Counted from the stretch's first letter, positions 1-5,138 are shown. The stretch is DNA of 5,140 nucleotides from an uncultured Gemmatimonadota bacterium (GCA_946479015.1 CAMLEQ010000300.1:1-5140); one strand, 5' to 3'. The notes: a model not told the origin generated them from the letters alone. Numbers and translations: made by a program.

Positions 1-1600
1 CGGCGAGGGCGCGGAGCTTGTCCGCGGCCTGCGCGAAGCGGACCTGGGCGCCCTCGTACTGGCCGTCGTTCATCCGCTGGCGGCCGACGGAGATGTCCTC
101 GCGGACGGGGGCGAGGAGGTCGGACGGTGCGGTGGCGACTCGCTTCTCGGGGGCGGGGGCGTGGGCCGTCGATGAGTCGCCGGGGGGCACGGCCCCAACT
201 CCCGCTGCCGCGGTGCCTCCAGTCCGCGTGGAATCGGCGGCGCTGCCCGCCGAGCTCGGGGCGGCGGCGCCGGGGGTGGCGGCCGGCGCGGTCTGCGCGG
301 TCTGCGCTCCTGGAGAGGCGGCGGCGCCGTTCCCGGCGCCGGTCGATGCGGCGGCCGGCGAGTGCGATGCGGCACCCTGCGTGGAGCGCCAGTAGAAGAA
401 GCCCCCCGCGCCGGCGGCGATCACCACCAGCGCGACGAAGGCGACGAGCACGCCGCGCCCGGTGGCGGGCTCCGGGCGGCGCGCCACCTCGCCGGTGATG
501 AGCGGCGCGCGGCGGCGGGAGTCGTCCGGCGACACCGCGCGCGTCCCCTCCACGGGGGTGGCGGCGAGCGCCGGGTCGCTGCTCGTCGCGGCGGGCTTCG
601 CGGCGGCGATGGCGAGCGTCCCCTGCGCCGAGAGCGCGGAGCCGGGCATCGCCGCCACCGCGCGCACCAGGTCGCGCCCGAACTGCGTCACGTGCTGGTA
701 GCGTTCCTCCGGGCGGCTCGCGAGCGCGCGGTCCATCACCGTCTGGAGCTCCGGCGGCCAGGGCACATCCTCGCGGATCTCCGCCAGCGTGCGCGGGCGC
801 TCGGTGAGGCGCGCGATCAGCGCCTCGCGCGACGTGACGCTCGGGAAGGGGAGCTGCCCCGTGAGCATGTTGAACGCCACGAGGCCCAACGAGTAGATGT
901 CCGTGCGCGAGTCCAGCCGGTCGCCGCCGAGCTGCTCGGGGGACATGTACTCCGGCGTGCCGATCGCGAGCCCGGTGCGGGTGACATTCTGGTCGTCGGC
1001 CTGCATCGCCTTCGCGATGCCGAAGTCCACCACCTTGGCCACGTCCTCGCCGTTCTTCCCGCGCCCGATCATGATGTTGTCGGGCTTCAGGTCGCGATGG
1101 ATGATCCCCATGTCGTGCGCGGCCTCGAGCGCGCCCGCCACCTGGCGAGTGATCTCCGCCGCGCGCGCCGCGGGGAGCGCCCCCTCGCGCTCGATGATCC
1201 GCGTGAGCGGCTCGCCGTCGATGAACTCCATGGCGAGGTAGACCAGCCCATCGGCCGTCTCGCCGAAGTCGTAGATGGCGCAGACGTTGGGGTGCTGGAT
1301 CTGGCTCGCGTTCGACGCCTCGCGGTTGAAGCGCGCGATGGCGTCGGGGTCGTTCACCATCCCCTGGTGCAGCACCTTCACGGCGCTGCGCCGCTTCATC
1401 CGCACGTGCTCGGCGAGGTAGACCTGCCCCATCCCCCCCTCACCGATGCGGCGCATGATGTGGTAGCGGTCCGCGAGCACGGAGCCCACGAGATCGCTCC
1501 CGGCGGGCGCGCGCAGCGTGGAGCCGTCACGCGGGCAGAAGCGCTGCTCGAAGTCGTAGCTCGTGCCGCACTGCGGGCACGTCTTGGTGGGGGAGGACAC
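1..1600 (-). CDS. Zinc-ribbon, membrane-anchored Hanks-type serine/threonine protein kinase (3' end cut by window edge)
   Basis: This gene encodes an ATP-dependent Ser/Thr kinase, probably a membrane receptor-like signalling kinase. The frame is open from a GTG at 1600 to the window edge, giving 533 residues with the C-terminus missing. Residues 8-25 form a zinc ribbon with C8-x2-C11 and C22-x2-D25. The kinase domain spans about 46-315: glycine loop G53-EGGMG, ATP lysine K75, helix-C E94, catalytic HRDLKPDN with D170, K172 and N175, DFG at 192-194, activation-loop T207/T209, GTPEYMSPEQ at 214-223, D234 and the subdomain XI arginine R300. One hydrophobic helix (381-404, ending FFYW) follows an Ala-rich juxtamembrane stretch. 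Beyond it lies an Ala/Pro/Ser/Thr-rich linker and, from about 499, a helical segment that may begin a TPR-like region, presumably outside the cytoplasm. GTG 1600 is chosen because it is the nearest start ahead of the ribbon; M49 would remove the ribbon. There is no clear ribosome-binding site. The transferase gene ends 83 bases upstream and I see no promoter in the gap, so co-transcription is inferred. The substrate is unknown. Confidence 0.95.
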   Translation of the reverse strand, partial: MSSPTKTCPQCGTSYDFEQRFCPRDGSTLRAPAGSDLVGSVLADRYHIMRRIGEGGMGQVYLAEHVRMKRRSAVKVLHQGMVNDPDAIARFNREASNASQIQHPNVCAIYDFGETADGLVYLAMEFIDGEPLTRIIEREGALPAARAAEITRQVAGALEAAHDMGIIHRDLKPDNIMIGRGKNGEDVAKVVDFGIAKAMQADDQNVTRTGLAIGTPEYMSPEQLGGDRLDSRTDIYSLGLVAFNMLTGQLPFPSVTSREALIARLTERPRTLAEIREDVPWPPELQTVMDRALASRPEERYQHVTQFGRDLVRAVAAMPGSALSAQGTLAIAAAKPAATSSDPALAATPVEGTRAVSPDDSRRRAPLITGEVARRPEPATGRGVLVAFVALVVIAAGAGGFFYWRSTQGAASHSPAAASTGAGNGAAASPGAQTAQTAPAATPGAAAPSSAGSAADSTRTGGTAAAGVGAVPPGDSSTAHAPAPEKRVATAPSDLLAPVREDISVGRQRMNDGQYEGAQVRFAQAADKLRALA

Positions 1601-1683
1601 GAAAGAAGGTCTCGCGGTGACGGCGTGGACGCCGAAGAAGGACGAGAATTCGGGGATCGGGGCAACAGGCGCGCGGCCCGCGC

Positions 1684-2364
1684 CTACGAGTCGGACATCG
1701 GCTGCACCCGCGTCACCACGCCGCGCGCGGCGACGGCGGCCACGTAGTCATCGCGCGGGACGAGCGCGCGCAGCGACCAGAGCGACGGCTCGCGCTCCCC
1801 CACGGGGAGGCGCACGAGCGCATCGCCATCCAGCGGCACGGCGAAGCTCTCCAGCGGGAGCGCGATGCCGAGCCCCGTCGCCTTGACCAGCGCCTGCTTG
1901 CGCGTCCAGCAGCGGAGAAAGGCGTCGAGGCGCCGCTCCGGGGGGAGGGCGATCAGCGCCGCGTGCTCCTGGCGGGCGAAGAGCGCGTTCGCCAGCTCGG
2001 CGCAGTCTGGGACCTCGCGCAGCCGCTCGATGTCCGCGCCCACATCCATCGTGCCGACGGCGATGAGCGCCAGCTCGCTGGACTGCGTGATGCTGAACGA
2101 CGGACCGCGCGGCTCGAGGCACGGCTTCCCCCACTCGCCGCGCACGAAGCGGAGCGCGGCGGGGGGCTGGTCGGTGTAGCGCGCCAGCACGCCGCGCAGC
2201 GCGATGCGCGCGGCCACGTAGCGGCGGCGCTCGCGCGCATCGTGAAAGCGGTGCGCGCGCCAGTGCTCCTCCGCCGAGAGCGTTTCGAGCGCGCCATCAT
2301 CGAGCGGCGTGTCGAGCCACGCCGTCCATACGTGGATCGCGCCATCGTCGAGCGGTACGGCCAT
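1684..2364 (-). CDS. Sfp-type 4'-phosphopantetheinyl transferase with variant active-site residues
   Basis: The family transfers the 4'-phosphopantetheine arm from coenzyme A to a serine of acyl, peptidyl or aryl carrier proteins in the cytoplasm. The 226-residue product is of normal length for the Sfp group and shows the usual order of motifs: WGKP at 78-81, FSITQSSELAL at 90-100 (the family's F-N-x-S-H-S region), VGADIE at 108-113 with D111 and E113 in the Mg2+ positions, and WTRKQALVKATG at 153-164 (the W-x-x-K-E-x-x-x-K signature). Two positions are unusual: the histidine of the SHS motif is Q94, and the glutamate of WxxKE is Q157. W153, K156 and K161 are retained. The ATG at 2364 is the first reasonable start; an AGG about nine bases upstream is only a weak ribosome site. 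The gene lies downstream of a sigma70-like promoter and upstream of the kinase gene. No carrier protein, PKS or NRPS is in the window, so its target is unknown. It may be a weak or altered enzyme rather than a standard one. Confidence 0.9.
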   Translation of the reverse strand: MAVPLDDGAIHVWTAWLDTPLDDGALETLSAEEHWRAHRFHDARERRRYVAARIALRGVLARYTDQPPAALRFVRGEWGKPCLEPRGPSFSITQSSELALIAVGTMDVGADIERLREVPDCAELANALFARQEHAALIALPPERRLDAFLRCWTRKQALVKATGLGIALPLESFAVPLDGDALVRLPVGEREPSLWSLRALVPRDDYVAAVAARGVVTRVQPMSDS

Positions 2365-2430
2365 GGGTGCGCCTGAAGCGGGTGCGGAAGGGAAGGTGCG
2401 GCTGCCGGCCCGTGTGCCGGCGGGGGGTGC

Positions 2431-2484
2431 CCGGACGGATGGGGGCCATCCGGTCAGACCATAGTAGCAATGGCCGCCGTCCGG
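2431..2484. repeat. Nested inverted repeats in the transferase leader/promoter gap
   Basis: Three palindromic elements are packed here. CCGGACGG (2431-2438) is the exact reverse complement of CCGTCCGG (2477-2484). CGGATGG (2436-2442) pairs perfectly with CCATCCG (2446-2452) across a three-base loop. GGTCAGACC (2452-2460) is a short palindrome. The first two share bases 2436-2438, so they cannot both form at once. In addition TCCGGTCA occurs as a direct repeat at 2449-2456 and 2480-2487. The hairpin lies at the predicted 5' end of the transferase mRNA. It could also weakly terminate the DUF3592 transcript, but no T-run follows it on either strand, so I do not call an intrinsic terminator. Confidence 0.6.
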
Positions 2485-2488
2485 TCAA
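2461..2488 (-). promoter_or_regulatory. Sigma70-like promoter for the transferase-kinase operon
   Basis: Read on the minus strand, TTGACC (2488-2483) is followed after 16 bases by TACTAT (2466-2461). The -35 matches the consensus in five of six positions and the -10 in four of six. The -35 overlaps the TGA stop of the DUF3592 gene (2487-2485). Transcription would begin near 2454, leaving a leader of about 90 bases before the ATG at 2364. A and T are rare in this DNA, so two well-spaced A/T-containing hexamers in the only non-coding gap on this side are more convincing than they would be elsewhere. This is pattern matching only. Confidence 0.55.
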
Positions 2489-3507
2489 GCGCGGCGGCGC
2501 TGGCGCAGGATCCCCTTGCGTGCGGCCCAGCGGAAGAGCGCGATGAGCGCCATGGGGAAGACGACCACCACCCACGGGAGCGCGCTCCACTCGTGCAGCA
2601 GGTACGCGCGCTCCGGCCGAGCGGGGTCGTACCAGGCCGTGGTGCGCTCCCCAGGCGTGTAGCGTGCGGCGACGTCCCACGCCCACCGCCCGCCGCGGCT
2701 CTCGCCGAGCGGGGTGACGCTCGACGCGGTGTACGCGACGCCGTTCACCGCGTAGTGATAGGTGACGCGCGGCGAGTACGTGGGCCCGTTGCGGGCGCCC
2801 GAGTGGCGCTGCACCGTGCTCGCCGTGACCGTGGCCTGCACCGGCTGCCAGTGCTCGAGGCGGTCCCACTGCTGCCACACCATCCACGCGCCGATCGCGA
2901 TGAACAGCGAGCAGAACGCCGTCATGAGCCGCACGGCGGTGCGCGTGGCGCGCAGCTCGCGCGGCGACGGTGGTCTCGAGGTGGCGGCGATCTCGCGCGT
3001 GGTCACCGGCTGTCGCTCCTGTCCATCGGCGCGCGAGAGGAGCTCGCGCACCGCGTTCACCATCTGCGCCTTCGGCTCGCGCGCCGACGAATAGTAGAAG
3101 GTGCAGGGGATCGTGCGTCCGTCGACGAGCCGGATCGCCACGCGCCAGGTCGGCACGCCGCGCGCCTGGCGCGACTCCTCGAGGAAGATGTCGGCCACGT
3201 CGCGGAGCGGATAGCGCTCCGAGGTGGTGCCGCCGGCGAGCCGCCGGCGCACGATCACCAGCGCGCGCTGCTCGCGGTCGAAGGCGTACGTGGTGGCCGT
3301 GGTGCGCCGCACCGCCCAGACCCCGATGGCGGCGAGCAGCAGCCCGACGGGGACGGGGACGATGCGCGTCCACGCCGGTCCGGTGCCGGCGAGGGCGTAG
3401 AGCACGATGGCCACGCCGCCGAGCGCGACTGCCGAGCCCGCCGCGCGTCCGAACGCGCCGGACTCGCGGAGGACGACGGCGGTGGGGGTGCGGAGGGAAA
3501 GCTTCAT
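2485..3507 (-). CDS. DUF3592-type membrane protein with an N-terminal two-helix, PH-like module
   Basis: This is a 340-residue membrane protein of unknown function. The C-terminal third resembles DUF3592: a helix at about 192-211, then WQPVQATVTAS (220-230), YSPRVTYHYAVNGVAYTAS (244-262), a YTPGERTTAWYDPARPERAYL stretch (283-303) and a last helix at about 309-326. This extracytoplasmic beta-rich domain between two helices is typical of that family. The N-terminal half has two hydrophobic helices (about 24-41 and 49-66) followed by a soluble region (about 72-160) with alternating strands, including YAFDREQRALVI and WRVAIRLVDGRTI, which looks like a bacterial PH-type fold; that is inferred from pattern, not from a recognised signature. 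The tail is basic (RQRRRA). The ATG at 3507 is chosen because coding character begins there and heptamer repeats start at the very next base upstream. No ribosome-binding site or confident promoter is visible. The reading frame stays open far upstream to 4677, but that part is antisense to the VanZ-like gene and is not believed. Confidence 0.85.
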   Translation of the reverse strand: MKLSLRTPTAVVLRESGAFGRAAGSAVALGGVAIVLYALAGTGPAWTRIVPVPVGLLLAAIGVWAVRRTTATTYAFDREQRALVIVRRRLAGGTTSERYPLRDVADIFLEESRQARGVPTWRVAIRLVDGRTIPCTFYYSSAREPKAQMVNAVRELLSRADGQERQPVTTREIAATSRPPSPRELRATRTAVRLMTAFCSLFIAIGAWMVWQQWDRLEHWQPVQATVTASTVQRHSGARNGPTYSPRVTYHYAVNGVAYTASSVTPLGESRGGRWAWDVAARYTPGERTTAWYDPARPERAYLLHEWSALPWVVVVFPMALIALFRWAARKGILRQRRRA

Positions 3508-3646
3508 GCGGGGTGCGGGGCGCGGGGCGCGGGACGCGAACGGCGGGGGAGTCGGGACTCGGGAATCGGGAATCGCGTGTATGGATGGACGATCCGGGGC
3601 GCGGCGGGTCAGTGGCGCGTCCCGCACCCCGTGTCCCGCACCCCGC
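3508..3646. repeat. Near-perfect 31-bp inverted repeat made of heptamer arrays, 77-base spacer
   Basis: The left arm (3508-3538) is four head-to-tail heptamers, GCGGGGT, GCGGGGC, GCGGGGC and GCGGGAC, plus GCG. The right arm (3616-3646) is the first part of an array of CGCACCC-like heptamers. Aligned from the inside out, 28 of 31 positions are Watson-Crick pairs, two are G-T and one is a mismatch. The left arm starts at the base directly upstream of the DUF3592 start codon. As RNA or extruded DNA this would be an extremely stable stem. It fills most of the divergent intergenic region between the DUF3592 and VanZ-like genes. It could be a REP/MITE-like dispersed element or locally amplified DNA; one copy cannot decide. 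Confidence 0.85.
3550..3577 (+). repeat. Tandem heptamers, A-N-TCGGG, four copies
   Basis: Four contiguous 7-base units are seen in the spacer of the inverted repeat: AGTCGGG (3550-3556), ACTCGGG (3557-3563), AATCGGG (3564-3570) and AATCGCG (3571-3577). The period is the same as in the flanking arrays but the unit sequence is different. The first two units also create the small palindrome GAGTC-GG-GACTC (3549-3560). Confidence 0.85.
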
Positions 3647-3659
3647 ACCCCGCGCCCCG
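3616..3659 (+). repeat. Tandem heptamers, CGCACCC-like, six copies
   Basis: The units are CGCGTCC, CGCACCC, CGTGTCC, CGCACCC, CGCACCC and CGCGCCC, followed by a partial CG. Three copies are identical; the others differ by one or two bases. The array is the reverse complement in type of the array at 3508-3538. It ends seven bases before the proposed -10 element of the VanZ-like gene, so the -35 region of that promoter would fall inside the array. Confidence 0.9.
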
Positions 3660-3665
3660 AACAAG

Positions 3666-3671
3666 TAGATT
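3666..3671 (+). promoter_or_regulatory. Possible -10 element giving a leaderless VanZ-like mRNA
   Basis: TAGATT lies in the only A/T-containing stretch upstream of the VanZ-like gene. Seven bases separate it from the GTG start at 3679, so transcription would start on or next to the first codon. No Shine-Dalgarno sequence precedes that codon, which agrees with a leaderless message. No -35 hexamer is recognisable; its expected place is inside the CGCACCC heptamer array. Confidence 0.4.
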
Positions 3672-3678
3672 CCGCGAC

Positions 3679-5076
3679 GTGACCCCGACCCCCCATTCCG
3701 CCCCCCCGCGCAGAGTCCGGCTGGGGGCGCGCATCGCGTACGTGGGCGTGGTGCTGCTGGCCACGCTCAACCGGCTGGAGGTCGATCCCGACCCCGGGCG
3801 CATCGCCATGCGTCTGCATCGCGCGCTGCACTGGGCGACGCGCGGGGTCGACGTGGTGGACGCCGCGCGCAACGTGCTGCTCTTCGCCGGGCTCGGCGTG
3901 GTGTTCCTGGTGACCACCAGCAGCGAGCGTCCGTGGCGGGCGGTGCGGCGGATCACGCTCCAGGGGTTCGCGCTGAGCGTGTTCGTGGAGAGCGTGCAGC
4001 TCCTGTCGGCGCACCGGACGTCGAGCATCAACGACGTGACCACCAACACCATCGGCGCGCTCCTCGGCGCCGGGTCGATGGTCATCGCCGTGCGGCTGCT
4101 GCGGCGGGCGAAGGGGATGCGCACGCTGGCCGGCGTCCCCATGTTCGCGTTCGCGCTGTCGTACCTGGGGGTGGTGACCGCCGAGGCGTTCTCTCCATTG
4201 TACCGGCGCGAGGGGGTCCCCGACGTGCACGGGTCGGTGGTGAACCGGCTCGTGCTCGCGCTCCAGCGCGTGCGTCCCTTCGAGGCGCATCGGATGTCGC
4301 TGCTCGACATGGCGCTGTTCGCGCCCGCCGGCGCGTTCATCGTGGCCGCGCTCGCGGAGCTCGGCATCCCCTACGGCGCCGCGTGCGTCGTGGCCGTGCT
4401 CGGCGGCGCCGCGTGGTGCGCCATCGTGGAGGTGCTGCACGGCGTGGCGGGGCAGCCCATCGAGACGAGCGCCATCGCGTCGCACGCGCTCGGGATCGCC
4501 ATCGGCGCCGTGGCGGCGTGGCGCATCGTGCCGAGGGTCGCCGGCCGCGCGCGCACGCAGTGGCGAGGGCGACTGCTCCAGGTGCTGTACGTGCTCCTGC
4601 TCGTGGCGTGGGCGTGGCGGCCGTTCCTCCCGCGCACCATCGTGGCCGAGATCCGCGGGCAGGTGACCGTGCGGCACCTCACCCCGCTCGGCGTGGTGGG
4701 CTCCACCGAGGATCTGTTCGGCGTGATGGATCTGGCGGAGCAGTTCTTCCTGTTCCTGCCGCTCGGACTGTTGCTCGCCGTGTGGCCGCTGCGGCGGCGC
4801 GGGTGGCTGGGGCGGATGCTCCCCGGGCTGTGGCTGGCGCTGGCGCTCGAGGTGGGGCAGATCTTCGTGCGCGACCGGATCTTCGACATGACCGACCTGC
4901 TCACGCAGTGCGCGGCGGTGGCGGTGGGGTATGCGGTGGCGGTGCGGGCGGGGTACGGGTGGCGGGAGCGGGAGAGGGGGTGGGAGGGGGAAGGCGAGGG
5001 GGCGCGCGTGGGGAGCGCCGTGGGGGTTGAGGGGGAGGGAGGCGGGGGAGTATCTTGGAAGACTCCGGCGCGGTAG
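3679..5076 (+). CDS. VanZ-like multi-pass membrane protein with three VanZ-type repeats
   Basis: This is a 465-residue integral membrane protein. VanZ of Tn1546 gives low-level teicoplanin resistance, but most relatives have no known function, and none is claimed here. Three VanZ-type units follow each other. Unit 1 is the most typical: NVLLFAGLG (65-73), E104-SVQ, R113, D119, N123 and G126. Unit 2 has MALFAPAG (211-218) and E251-VLH, then H269 and G272 in place of the N and G, and it lacks the Asp. Unit 3 has FLFLPLG (357-363), E391-VGQ, R400, D406 and Q410. Each unit appears to have four hydrophobic helices, about twelve in all. The GTG at 3679 precedes the first helix and starts the conserved-looking part; M44 would delete that helix. 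From about residue 427 the sequence becomes a Gly/Glu/Arg-rich tail with poorer third-position G/C, probably a read-through of former intergenic DNA. The TAG stop (5074-5076) lies inside the tRNA-Cys gene. Confidence 0.85.
   Translation: MTPTPHSAPPRRVRLGARIAYVGVVLLATLNRLEVDPDPGRIAMRLHRALHWATRGVDVVDAARNVLLFAGLGVVFLVTTSSERPWRAVRRITLQGFALSVFVESVQLLSAHRTSSINDVTTNTIGALLGAGSMVIAVRLLRRAKGMRTLAGVPMFAFALSYLGVVTAEAFSPLYRREGVPDVHGSVVNRLVLALQRVRPFEAHRMSLLDMALFAPAGAFIVAALAELGIPYGAACVVAVLGGAAWCAIVEVLHGVAGQPIETSAIASHALGIAIGAVAAWRIVPRVAGRARTQWRGRLLQVLYVLLLVAWAWRPFLPRTIVAEIRGQVTVRHLTPLGVVGSTEDLFGVMDLAEQFFLFLPLGLLLAVWPLRRRGWLGRMLPGLWLALALEVGQIFVRDRIFDMTDLLTQCAAVAVGYAVAVRAGYGWRERERGWEGEGEGARVGSAVGVEGEGGGGVSWKTPAR
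4964..4990 (+). other. G-quadruplex-type motif in the tail of the VanZ-like gene
   Basis: Five runs of three or more G (4964-4966, 4970-4972, 4976-4980, 4982-4984 and 4986-4990) are separated by loops of one to three bases. This meets the standard G3+N1-7 rule for an intramolecular quadruplex in the coding strand and in the mRNA. G-rich, almost purely purine sequence continues to about 5050, so several alternative foldings are possible. Confidence 0.6.
5027..5056 (+). promoter_or_regulatory. Candidate promoter of the tRNA-Cys gene, inside the upstream reading frame
   Basis: TTGAGG (5027-5032) and TATCTT (5051-5056) are separated by 18 bases, each matching the sigma70 consensus in four of six positions. 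A start near 5063 would lie only a few bases before the mature tRNA 5' end at 5067, a usual arrangement for tRNA genes. TATCTT is the only hexamer of this type in an otherwise G-saturated stretch. Both hexamers lie within the tail of the VanZ-like coding frame. Confidence 0.45.
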
Positions 5077-5138
5077 CCAAGTGGTAAGGCAGCGGTCTGC
5101 AAAACCGCTATTCGCGGGTTCGATTCCCGCCCGCGCCT
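5067..5138 (+). tRNA. trnC: tRNA-Cys (anticodon GCA)
   Basis: A full cloverleaf is present in 72 bases. The acceptor stem GGCGCGG (5067-5073) pairs with CCGCGCC (5131-5137). The D stem is GCC/GGC (5076-5078 with 5088-5090). The anticodon stem GCGGT/ACCGC (5092-5096 with 5104-5108) encloses the loop CTGCAAA, placing GCA at 5099-5101, which reads cysteine codons UGC and UGU. A five-base variable loop precedes the T stem GCGGG/CCCGC (5114-5118 with 5126-5130) and the loop TTCGATT. Discriminator base 73 is T (5138), the identity element expected for CysRS. The 3' CCA is not encoded (CT follows), so it must be added by the CCA-adding enzyme. Bases 5074-5076 of the tRNA also serve as the TAG stop of the VanZ-like gene. 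Confidence 0.97.

Noticed and set aside
1601..1683. A separate promoter for the kinase
   Set aside because: TTGCCC and an A/T-containing GAATTC stretch are present on the minus strand, but no -10 hexamer at suitable spacing could be found.
362..1747. A 461-codon plus-strand open frame opposite the kinase
   Set aside because: The product is His/Arg/Ala-rich without any recognisable motif, while the minus strand carries every Hanks kinase motif in one frame.
2436..2452. Intrinsic terminator for the DUF3592 gene
   Set aside because: The 7-bp stem is perfect, but no T-run follows it on either strand, so I list it only as an inverted repeat.
3508..3659. CRISPR-like array
   Set aside because: The units are contiguous 7-mers without spacers of constant length and there are no cas genes; it is a tandem heptamer repeat.
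3539..3680. A minus-strand promoter for the DUF3592 gene
   Set aside because: Candidates such as the TACTTG and CATACA stretches lack a matching -35 and are too weak to call.
2485..4677. A 730-codon minus-strand open frame extending the DUF3592 protein by 390 residues
   Set aside because: The extension is antisense to the VanZ-like gene and crosses the heptamer repeats. Long stop-free antisense frames are expected at this G+C content.
2470..5076. An 868-codon plus-strand open frame covering the DUF3592 gene region and the VanZ-like gene
   Set aside because: Before 3679 it is antisense to the DUF3592 gene and crosses the heptamer repeats; the translated part is Arg/Ala/Pro-rich with no domain. 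Only the part from the GTG at 3679 shows a real family pattern.
5067..5138. tRNA gene as a phage or island attachment site
   Set aside because: The window ends two bases after the tRNA, and no integrase or duplicate of the tRNA 3' end is seen inside it.
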